Made by a program: the position numbers and the translations under genes. 5,378 nt of DNA from the NCBI GenBank assembly GCA_003526525.1, contig DPVV01000610.1, positions 1-5,378 on the forward strand. Direction: 5' to 3'. Shown piece after piece: positions 1 through 5,378 of the stretch. This stretch comes from Lachnoclostridium phytofermentans (GTDB taxonomy: Bacteria; Bacillota; Clostridia; Lachnospirales; Lachnospiraceae). Position 1 is the first letter of the stretch. Every line of letters begins with the position of its first letter. Under the pieces are notes generated by a model that was not told the origin of the DNA, searched no databases, and worked only from the letters and a program-made list of their open reading frames with translations.

Positions 1-76
1 AAATGTTCTTGGAGAGAGATTTTTTTATTTTAATATGTAAAAAACAAAGACCTCACCACACCCTCTTAGGAGGAAT
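1..76. other. A+T-rich stretch after the last gene; no gene or clear terminator seen
   Basis: These 76 bases follow the stop of the DUF5702-like gene. On the minus strand I see a weak 4-5-bp hairpin (CCTC-CTAA-GAGG, + strand 62-73) with no T-tract directly after it, and an all-A/T inverted repeat (TTTTTTA at 21-27 with TAAAAAA at 38-44). Neither makes a convincing intrinsic terminator. No start codon with a ribosome binding site for a following gene is visible before the window ends, so whether the operon continues cannot be decided here. Confidence 0.5.
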
Positions 77-2560
77 TTAATATGAGACTGTATTTTGGGC
101 CAAATATAGGTAACCGTGAATAGATAAAGCCTCACGATTTATGGCAAATGGAAGTGAAAAAAACTGTTCGGGCATGCTAATCTTAGCCCCCGCACGATAA
201 TTTACAACACAATTACGTATTCGAAAGGAATCTTCATATTCATAACGAAGATTTTCCTGTATTATGTCCATCATCCGGTAATATTGATTGTTTTTATTTG
301 AAAAAAATAGTGATATTTGAAGATATTCTTTGTAGCCAACACTTAAGAAACCTTCTTTTGTCTTATAATTTTTTGCTTTTTTTATAATTGTCTCTTTATT
401 AAAGCTTGCCAAATCTTTAAATTCCACTACAAAATCGTCTTTCATACAAAATATGGGTACATTTTTATCCAGGAGCATAGCTGCTGTTTCTACTAAAGAT
501 TGTTCCAATGCCCAGATAAATAAAATCACATACTTAACTACACTTATTAAAAAGGGCAGTCCAGAAAATCCAACAACTAATGCAGCAAATTCACTTGCTT
601 CTCTCACCTTATTTGCATCCGTTAATACAGAAATCATATTTCCAATGGTCCGTATTAAAATTAGACGATTGATAAATGAGGAAACATTCTCTTTGTCACT
701 CATATTCCCATATAATAAATACTCCAGCTCATATTGTAGAACCTGTCCTAGCTTATAATCTTCCGATAAGTAGTAGGTACAATGTTCATTTTCATAAGCT
801 TGAAATAATAATTCCTCTACCAAACTATTTGCGAAACTGCCCAAGGCTTCGGTTCCTAACTTTCCGACCCCTGTGGTTGTAATATCCTCTCTATCCTCCG
901 TGTTCATAATGTTTTTAATATTATTCTCAGCCTGCGAACTCTTCTCTGGAAGTTTCTTTGCTGTAAAGGAGGGTAATTCTGATTGAGATAATTCCGCTTT
1001 TGATACGCTATTCACGTCTTCTAGTACTAAATTTAGTAAACCATCTGATATCAAGGACTTACCAGCTATTAAGATACTATTCTTTTCTTCAGAGAAATTA
1101 ACACCGCTGTAATCAAAAGCAAGCCCATTCAGTTTATAATGATCCAAAGAAGTCTGTATTAGGTTTACTTTAGATAGCCATGCATCATACCCCTCTTCTG
1201 TATAGGCCATACTAGGTAATACGCATCTTTCTACCTCTTCTAACACTTTTATATCTTGTATTAAGGTTTCTTCCATACTTACAATGTCTTTAATTATTCC
1301 GATACCTTTTTCTTCAGGATTTGAATACCGCTCCATCTCCTCTGAATTATTCGATAATTCTTCGTACAACACATCTCCTATTTCTTCTCTCGCCTTGTTT
1401 AATCCATCTAAAAAATTATTCTTACTATCTTGTGCTTTATATCTAGCTTCCTTAATTTTTTGTACCAAGGAAAGCGCCTGACTAGCTTTTTCTTTTACCA
1501 CTTTTAATGTATTAAGAAAATTAGCCATTTTTTGATTGATAGAGTTGCAGCTTGCCATAAGACTATCTAATACATAGATATCTATAGTAATTGGAGATTG
1601 TTCTAGTGACATAATCCTTGCATCAATCTTAGTTGTATCACAGGGTTTATCTTTCGATTCTTTTAACATATCTGCTCTTTCGGCACGCAGACTTGCAAGC
1701 TCCTGCTCACGTTGTCTAACTGCATTCTCATAGGCGGTACGGTAGCTCTCCACTACATCTTTTGCACTATCCTTTAAACTAATTAATTGATTTGGATAAT
1801 TGATATAGTTATCCTTTAACGAATCAAATATTGTGAAGTGATTAATCAACGCGTTATCCATCGTAGGCTCTTCGGAAAGCAGCTTCTTTGCGAAGGAATC
1901 TATCGTTTTTGGTTTTCCATTTTTACACTCGATCTGATTATCTTTTATTTTTATTCCATCGATAAGTTCCATCAACTTTAAGATATCCTTATCAATTAGC
2001 ATGAATTCCTGCTCTACCTTCATCTTTTCTTCGAATTTTTGATTTGCCTTTTCCGTTTTTTCTAAGGCATGTACTGAATCCAATATATACTCTAACTCTT
2101 CTGTTGCAGCTTGATATTTCATATAAGAAGTTGCTTGCTTTCGAAAAAATTCACCATCAAGGTCTGTGATATAGTGGATATTTTCCACCGAAAGCTCTTC
2201 TAGCATTGGATTGCATATGAGATAGCTTTTCTTTTGTAATAGAAGATTCGATATTGGATCATCTTTCGTTGGAAGAAAACTAACTTCTATTCCTTTTCTA
2301 ATTTCATCAATTAATAGATTGCTATCTGCTATATTACTACCATATCCAATATCTAACCCAAACACGTGGTACCGCTCAAATAAAGGTAAATAATAATCAC
2401 AAAGAGTTGATTCCATCGCTGTTTGTAATACTCGCTCACTATATGCTCTTGCAGCAGTAACACGGGCCATCTCGATGGTTGTAACTATGAGTGTTATCAT
2501 AATAGATAATGTCAGGGTCAGATAGATGGTTATTACTCCACTTGCTTTTTGCTTTCTCAT
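77..2560 (-). CDS. Large DUF5702-type Tad-locus protein, membrane-anchored, function unknown
   Basis: This 827-residue protein matches my knowledge of the DUF5702 family found next to Tad/Flp genes in Clostridia. It opens with a short basic stretch and a hydrophobic helix (about 9-32, SGVITIYLTLTLSIMITLIV...), then the family-like EMARVTAARAYSERVLQTAMES and 'Y-x-x-x-L-F-E-R-Y-x-V-F-G-L-D' (57-70). Residues about 141-395 are mostly charged helix with coiled-coil character (for example VRQREQELASLRAERADML). A low-complexity polar linker (about 520-565) leads to the C-terminal part, with YLLYGNMSDKENVSSFINRLILIR (615-637), a hydrophobic patch (658-697) and the 'I-F-C-M-K-D-D-F-V-V-E-F' segment. 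It contains nine cysteines. The N-terminus resembles TadE/pseudopilin helices, but mature position +5 after Gly8 is Tyr, not Glu. Probable topology is N-in with the bulk outside. A role as minor pilin, tip or anchoring protein is inference. The start is fixed by an excellent ribosome binding site 11 bases after flp. Confidence 0.88.
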   Translation of the reverse strand: MRKQKASGVITIYLTLTLSIMITLIVTTIEMARVTAARAYSERVLQTAMESTLCDYYLPLFERYHVFGLDIGYGSNIADSNLLIDEIRKGIEVSFLPTKDDPISNLLLQKKSYLICNPMLEELSVENIHYITDLDGEFFRKQATSYMKYQAATEELEYILDSVHALEKTEKANQKFEEKMKVEQEFMLIDKDILKLMELIDGIKIKDNQIECKNGKPKTIDSFAKKLLSEEPTMDNALINHFTIFDSLKDNYINYPNQLISLKDSAKDVVESYRTAYENAVRQREQELASLRAERADMLKESKDKPCDTTKIDARIMSLEQSPITIDIYVLDSLMASCNSINQKMANFLNTLKVVKEKASQALSLVQKIKEARYKAQDSKNNFLDGLNKAREEIGDVLYEELSNNSEEMERYSNPEEKGIGIIKDIVSMEETLIQDIKVLEEVERCVLPSMAYTEEGYDAWLSKVNLIQTSLDHYKLNGLAFDYSGVNFSEEKNSILIAGKSLISDGLLNLVLEDVNSVSKAELSQSELPSFTAKKLPEKSSQAENNIKNIMNTEDREDITTTGVGKLGTEALGSFANSLVEELLFQAYENEHCTYYLSEDYKLGQVLQYELEYLLYGNMSDKENVSSFINRLILIRTIGNMISVLTDANKVREASEFAALVVGFSGLPFLISVVKYVILFIWALEQSLVETAAMLLDKNVPIFCMKDDFVVEFKDLASFNKETIIKKAKNYKTKEGFLSVGYKEYLQISLFFSNKNNQYYRMMDIIQENLRYEYEDSFRIRNCVVNYRAGAKISMPEQFFSLPFAINREALSIHGYLYLAQNTVSY

Positions 2561-2565
2561 GAAAT

Positions 2566-2573
2566 ACCTCCTT
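2566..2573 (-). promoter_or_regulatory. Ribosome binding site of the DUF5702-like gene, overlapping the pilin stop codon
   Basis: The minus strand reads TAAGGAGGTATTTC-ATG. The Shine-Dalgarno AAGGAGGT shares its first two bases with the TAA of flp and lies 5 bases from the ATG at 2560. This is the strongest and best-spaced site in the window and indicates tight translational coupling of the large gene to the abundantly translated pilin gene. Confidence 0.8.
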
Positions 2574-2775
2574 ACGGAGCTGGTGTAATATTATTAAAAT
2601 AACTATCTGTACTAGCCTTTAATGCTCCCATCGCTCTATTAAAAATACTTGTTATCTGCTCTTGAAATATAATAATAAGCGCTATCACAACAACGATAAT
2701 TAGAATAACTTCCACTACTCCAAACCCTTGGTTATTTTTTAATATATTCTTATCTTTACTTTTCATTTTTCTCAT
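2572..2775 (-). CDS. flp: Flp1-like type IVb prepilin (major pilin candidate)
   Basis: This 67-residue protein is the likely structural subunit of the pilus. It has a 17-residue basic leader (KMKSKDKNILKNNQG) followed by FGVVEVILIIVVVIALIIIF. The putative prepilin peptidase cut lies between Gly17 and Phe18 (bases 2725/2724), which places Glu22 at mature position +5, the hallmark of class III signal peptides and type IV pilins. A single hydrophobic helix (about 18-38) precedes a short polar tail (QEQITSIFNRAMGALKAS) and a C-terminus ending ITPAP. The mature length of 50 residues fits Flp pilins, and the GxxEVILI pattern is that of Flp1-like proteins of Clostridia. The chosen ATG is preceded by AGAGG with a 4-base gap; Met4 is a possible alternative but would be 13 bases from that site. 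The gene lies between the platform genes and the DUF5702-like gene. The prepilin peptidase that would process it is not in the window. Confidence 0.9.
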   Translation of the reverse strand: MRKMKSKDKNILKNNQGFGVVEVILIIVVVIALIIIFQEQITSIFNRAMGALKASTDSYFNNITPAP

Positions 2776-2789
2776 ACAACCTCTATTCT

Positions 2790-2803
2790 AGTGCGTTAGC
2801 ACT
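2790..2803 (-). other. Small hairpin between the TadC-like gene and the pilin gene
   Basis: The minus strand reads AGTGC-TAAC-GCACT, a perfect 5-bp stem with a 4-base loop, in the 37-base gap between the tadC stop and the pilin start. No T-tract follows (the next bases are AGAATAGAGG), so it is not an intrinsic terminator. It sits six bases upstream of the pilin Shine-Dalgarno AGAGG. It could be an mRNA processing or stability element, or chance; the function is inference only. Confidence 0.35.
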
Positions 2804-2812
2804 TTATAATAA

Positions 2813-4270
2813 TTACATCCCCATGGACATCATTGCGGGTACCATAAGTATTGCAATCACAATACATAACATTCCCATCATGGGCATTAACATCTTCGTG
2901 GATGCCCTCTCTCCTAGACGTTTTGCCTGCTCCTTCCGGTCAAGAAGTGCTTGTACTGACTCCGCTTCTAACATAGGAATCATCCCTTTGTTTCCTTTTT
3001 TCATATTCTGAACTATGATAGTACTAAACCTAAGATAGGAAAGAAGTTTGCATCTCCTTCCGAAACGTTCATAAGCGACTGCCTCTGAGACTCCAAGGTC
3101 AATTTCATTTTTTGTGATTATCATCTCTTCATAGGCATATCGTTTGGATTTCTTACTCTTGCTTTTACTTAATTTCTTTTTATTTCTCCCGGCTCCTCCG
3201 GATTCTCTCTCCATACGTGTGTTATAATCTTTTACAATTCGTTCCCACGCACCATAGGTTGTCATACCTGCGCTAAGTAATAGGGTATATTTCATCATAA
3301 TCTCAGGATAATCAAGTAGAAGCTGTTCTTGTTTTTGCTGCTCTCCTTCTCTTTTTTTCTGCTCTATAAAAAATGGAATGCACACCATAACCAAGATTCC
3401 TATAAGTAATAAAGGAAGGGTAGAATTATTTTTAATAGATTTCCATAAAACTTGGTCACCCATTACCTCACTTGGAAGTGTAACCTTATCTTCTTCCCTG
3501 TTTTCCTCCTCTCGTCTTTTCACTTCCAACTCCATGACATCCTTTTTGGATAATTCAAGCTCTATCGGAGGTAATATTGTAATGTTAATTTGAAATTCAT
3601 ACGTATCCTCAAAGTATCGTAACGTTACATTAATTCTGGTTGGTATACCTTCCCTAGGTGCTCCTTCCCCTCGAATACTTCCATCCTCCCACAAGTAATC
3701 CGGTTGTTCAGTTTTATAAGAAACGTTAAGAGGTGGGGAACCAAATTTCTTTGGAAACTTTAAGTCAGAGGTTACTTGATGAAAATCTATATTCTTATTT
3801 AGGATTATCTTTTTTAAGGCAGCTTCTGCTGCTTGAAACATCTTACTTCTATCCTCTTTTTTCACCTGTTTTTCTGTTATTTCAAAGGTAAGCTCTTCCT
3901 CTTCTGTACCTAGTTGGTATCCAAGATGATAGGTTTTTGATCCTTCTCCTACCTCTGGTCGTTCTATTTTATAACCATCTTGAAAGATTTCTTTCGGCTT
4001 TTTTTGATCATTGACAAGAAGAATGATTAAAAATAATAGAAATACAAAAGTCATTAGCGCTCCTTTTTGATACAAGAGTGCTGTCTCCTTCGTGTTTGAT
4101 TTTTGAGGTCTGTGAATTACTTGGAACCAACAAAATCCAATCAAGGAATAGAGCTTCTTTAGCGGATGTTCTTTGCTATCAAGACCATCAATAAATTCTT
4201 TGTCATAGGATTTTGAAAGGAAAAAAAGAACAAGAATGAGAATAAGAACAAATAGAATTGCATAAGTCAT
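2813..4270 (-). CDS. tadC: TadC-like T2SSF platform protein with an inserted extracytoplasmic Ig-like domain
   Basis: This 485-residue protein is expected to be the second platform subunit, pairing with TadB. Hydrophobic segments lie at about 3-19, 70-87, 284-302 and 462-481. By the positive-inside pattern, residues 20-69 and 303-461 are cytoplasmic and 88-283 face outward. The C-terminal part (about 315-480) looks like TadC: LLLDYPEIMMKYTLLLSAGM, then a GVSEAVAYERFGRRC segment, LRFSTIIVQNMKKG, a region rich in Glu, Arg and Lys (435-458), and a final Met-rich membrane helix. Typical TadC has about 300 residues; the excess is the outward loop, whose second half (about 140-235) resembles an atrophied bacterial Ig-like (aBig) domain: VTSDLKFP, a YKTEQPDYLWEDGSIRG stretch, then a beta-rich INVTLRYF...FQINITILPP end. 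A basic Ser/Lys insert lies at 357-377. The ribosome binding site GGAGAG (4274-4279) lies 3 bases from the ATG, and the gene follows tadB by 16 bases. The T2SSF part is well supported; the Ig-like assignment is inference from pattern. Confidence 0.85.
   Translation of the reverse strand: MTYAILFVLILILVLFFLSKSYDKEFIDGLDSKEHPLKKLYSLIGFCWFQVIHRPQKSNTKETALLYQKGALMTFVFLLFLIILLVNDQKKPKEIFQDGYKIERPEVGEGSKTYHLGYQLGTEEEELTFEITEKQVKKEDRSKMFQAAEAALKKIILNKNIDFHQVTSDLKFPKKFGSPPLNVSYKTEQPDYLWEDGSIRGEGAPREGIPTRINVTLRYFEDTYEFQINITILPPIELELSKKDVMELEVKRREEENREEDKVTLPSEVMGDQVLWKSIKNNSTLPLLLIGILVMVCIPFFIEQKKREGEQQKQEQLLLDYPEIMMKYTLLLSAGMTTYGAWERIVKDYNTRMERESGGAGRNKKKLSKSKSKKSKRYAYEEMIITKNEIDLGVSEAVAYERFGRRCKLLSYLRFSTIIVQNMKKGNKGMIPMLEAESVQALLDRKEQAKRLGERASTKMLMPMMGMLCIVIAILMVPAMMSMGM
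3566..3853 (-). other. Candidate aBig/Ig-like extracytoplasmic domain within the TadC-like protein
   Basis: These bases encode about residues 140-235. The order of elements follows the atrophied bacterial Ig-like fold as I know it: an N-terminal helix with Ala/Lys/Leu (FQAAEAALKKIILNKN), a 'V-T-S-D-L-x-F-P' strand, an alternating strand ending in Tyr (LNVSYKTEQPDYLWEDG) in place of the usual 'I-x-W-x-S', a Gly-containing turn with 'G-S-I-R-G', and two terminal strands INVTLRYF and FQINITILPP. No cysteines occur in this stretch. A profile search against the aBig families would be the deciding test. Confidence 0.5.
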
Positions 4271-4286
4271 AGTCTCTCCAATCTAT

Positions 4287-5030
4287 TTACACTCGAATGG
4301 CAATAATTTTATCTACCAACTTAGTTAGAACTAAATAAATTCCTAATAGAACTGTCATAAATAAACTTCCAAGTAAATTATGATAAAGAGGTTTTAAAAA
4401 CTGAGGACTGCCAAGTAACATATATCCTAAGATACCAAATGGAACTAACTTCATGATATTAGCCTCCATCTTTTTTGCTGTGATTAGTGTCTCAATTTCT
4501 CTCATAACCTCTACTTTTTCACCAATTGTTTTACTTGTCATCTTAATAATAGCAACTAAGTCACCGCCCGTCCGTTTGGCAGTTTTAAATACTTCTGAGA
4601 AGCACTCCACATCTTCTAGCTTACTTCGATTTGCAAATTCAGCAATGGCAACTTCAATAGGGATATTATGATTAATCTGAGAAACAATACATTGAAATTC
4701 TTTCATAATGAGTGCTTCATTTGAATACATTAACCCCAAATCTTTGATTGCTGCTTTAAAAGCATTCTCAACCGAATATCCTGCCTCCAAAGCTACCGAC
4801 AAACTATGAATCCCATCCAAAAACTCTAAGCTTAGTTTCTTTTTGCGATCCTCTGTCATTTTTCTTTGTTCCTTTTTATAAAAAAAATATAGGTAAGGTG
4901 ATAGAATGAAACATAAAAAGATATTTTGATAAAATAAGAAACTTACCATAAGACACAATAGAAAGCCTTTGAACAGGCATACAAGAAATTCTTTTTTATT
5001 CATATGATAAACATCATAATCTTCAATCAT
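4287..5030 (-). CDS. tadB: TadB-like type II secretion F-family platform protein of the Tad pilus
   Basis: This 247-residue integral membrane protein should be one of the two inner-membrane platform subunits that couple the CpaF ATPase to pilin polymerisation. The sequence shows two adjacent hydrophobic segments near the N-terminus (about 16-33 and 34-51), a basic cytoplasmic stretch (52-66), a T2SSF-like helical domain (about 67-190) and two C-terminal membrane segments (about 192-208 and 217-236). Family features in the cytoplasmic domain include LEFLDGIHSLSVALEAGYSVENAF, seen here at 68-91 and typical of TadB (L-x-x-L-x-x-L-x-x-A-L-x-A-G-x-S), and FKTAKRTGGDLVAII at about 148-162, the conserved 'A-x-x-T-G-G-x-L' segment. 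It is somewhat shorter than proteobacterial TadB (about 300 residues). The start at 5030 is the earliest possible because of the preceding in-frame TAG; a second Met at residue 10 is an alternative. It sits 20 bases after cpaF and 16 before the TadC-like gene, the canonical order. Confidence 0.92.
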   Translation of the reverse strand: MIEDYDVYHMNKKEFLVCLFKGFLLCLMVSFLFYQNIFLCFILSPYLYFFYKKEQRKMTEDRKKKLSLEFLDGIHSLSVALEAGYSVENAFKAAIKDLGLMYSNEALIMKEFQCIVSQINHNIPIEVAIAEFANRSKLEDVECFSEVFKTAKRTGGDLVAIIKMTSKTIGEKVEVMREIETLITAKKMEANIMKLVPFGILGYMLLGSPQFLKPLYHNLLGSLFMTVLLGIYLVLTKLVDKIIAIRV

Positions 5031-5043
5031 AGACTAATCGACT

Positions 5044-5050
5044 ACCTCCT
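5044..5050 (-). promoter_or_regulatory. Ribosome binding site of tadB, directly after the cpaF stop, with long spacing
   Basis: The minus strand reads TAA-AGGAGGT, so a perfect Shine-Dalgarno core begins at the base after the cpaF stop codon. Thirteen bases separate it from the tadB ATG at 5030, longer than the usual 5-9. An in-frame TAG lies one codon upstream of that ATG, so no earlier start is possible. The arrangement suggests that ribosomes finishing cpaF re-initiate on tadB. Confidence 0.7.
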
Positions 5051-5378
5051 TTATAAGGATAATCCTGCACGTAACAGCTTTTGTACATGGAGCAGTGAAT
5101 TGTCTGTTTTTTTTAGTTCCCCTAATACTTTTCCCTCCTTTGTTTCCCCTTCTTCTGAAAATAAGAAAAGTGGATTCACTTCAATTTCCCCATCCACACA
5201 TTCTAAGACTTCAACGATTTCTAATACTCTTCTCGACTTATCTCGAAGTCTTCCAAGGTGAATCACAATATCTATCGCAGAAGCAATTTGTTTTCTAACA
5301 GCCAACAGCGGTATTTCTGCCCCAAGTAAAACCATGGTCTCCAATCGGGATAACATATCCGTTGGCGAATTGGAATGT
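5051..5378 (-). CDS. cpaF: CpaF/TadA-family pilus assembly ATPase, C-terminal part only (start lies beyond the window)
   Basis: This is the C-terminal 108 codons of a secretion ATPase that powers Tad/Flp pilus assembly on the cytoplasmic face of the membrane by ATP hydrolysis. The visible part opens with HSNSPTDMLSRLETMVL, which matches the conserved 'H-(A/S)-N-S-P-x-D-x-L-x-R-L-E-x-M' block of CpaF proteins. It continues with IPLLAVRKQIASAIDIVIHL and then RLRDKSRRV followed by IxEV, all hallmarks of the CpaF C-terminal subdomain. Family members usually have about 400-450 residues, so roughly 300 residues, including the Walker A and B motifs, lie to the right of the window. The reading frame is open through the window edge; the first complete codon is at 5377-5375. 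A methionine at 5356 lies inside the conserved block and is not a real start. After the family core comes a variable tail with an acidic stretch (SEEGETKEGK) and the end LLRAGLSL. The TAA stop abuts the tadB ribosome binding site. Family assignment is firm. Confidence 0.95.
   Translation of the reverse strand, partial: HSNSPTDMLSRLETMVLLGAEIPLLAVRKQIASAIDIVIHLGRLRDKSRRVLEIVEVLECVDGEIEVNPLFLFSEEGETKEGKVLGELKKTDNSLLHVQKLLRAGLSL

Noticed and set aside
21..44. An inverted repeat of A/T bases (TTTTTTA and TAAAAAA) near the left end as a terminator.
   Set aside because: The 7-bp stem contains only A-T pairs around a 10-base loop and is too weak for an intrinsic terminator.
62..73. Hairpin CCTC-CTAA-GAGG just after the last stop codon.
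   Set aside because: Only four firm base pairs and no T-tract immediately downstream on the minus strand.
68..123. A plus-strand AGGAGGAA followed eight bases later by ATG and 13 codons ending in TAG, antisense to the end of the DUF5702-like gene.
   Set aside because: The peptide is very short, overlaps the conserved operon in antisense and has no promoter that I can see; most likely chance.
453..758. An open frame of 101 codons on the plus strand.
   Set aside because: It lies wholly antisense to the DUF5702-like coding sequence, has no ribosome binding site, and its translation resembles no family I know.
2804..2840. A TATTAT/TATAAA-like element on the minus strand ahead of flp as a possible -10 box of an internal promoter.
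   Set aside because: No acceptable -35 element lies at 16-18 bases upstream, and A/T-rich intergenic sequence gives such hits by chance.
5004..5298. Overlapping open frames of 67 and 85 codons on the plus strand opposite cpaF.
   Set aside because: The minus-strand frame carries the conserved CpaF motifs; the plus-strand frames have low-complexity translations and no start signals.

Overview
The window holds one strand of a type IVb (Tad/Flp) pilus assembly operon. All five genes run on the minus strand, so transcription goes from the right end of the window to the left. The low GC content, the strong AGGAGG-type ribosome binding sites and above all the gene set point to a Gram-positive Clostridia genome, most likely a member of the Lachnospiraceae. 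That gene set is a short TadB, a TadC-like protein with an extra domain, a very short Flp1-like pilin and a large DUF5702-type protein. No secretin or outer-membrane component is present, which suits a single-membrane cell. The species assignment is inference.

Layout in the direction of transcription: (1) the last 108 codons of the CpaF/TadA assembly ATPase (5378-5051, start outside the window); (2) tadB, an inner-membrane platform protein (5030-4287); (3) a TadC-like second platform protein, unusually long because a domain of about 195 residues is inserted between two membrane segments (4270-2813); (4) flp, a small type IVb prepilin with a visible class III leader (2775-2572); (5) a large protein of 827 residues with one N-terminal membrane segment and a DUF5702-like C-terminus (2560-77). 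The gaps are 20, 16, 37 and 11 bases. Two of the ribosome binding sites abut or overlap the preceding stop codon, so the genes look translationally coupled. The last 76 bases (76-1) hold no recognisable gene and no convincing terminator, so the operon may continue beyond the window.

Expected teamwork, from knowledge of Tad systems: the hexameric CpaF ATPase drives the TadB/TadC platform, which extracts processed Flp pilin from the membrane and polymerises it into a thin pilus. The DUF5702 protein is a conserved companion of these loci in Clostridia and has no established function; its pilin-like N-terminus suggests it is membrane-anchored or assembled with the pilus. The prepilin peptidase, TadZ/CpaE and TadE/F-type minor pilins are not in this window.

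The most interesting points are the Ig-like extracytoplasmic domain and Lys/Ser-rich insert in the TadC-like protein, the DUF5702 protein with its long helical stalk and second hydrophobic region, and a small hairpin placed just ahead of the pilin gene. I found no CRISPR, mobile element, tRNA or rRNA.
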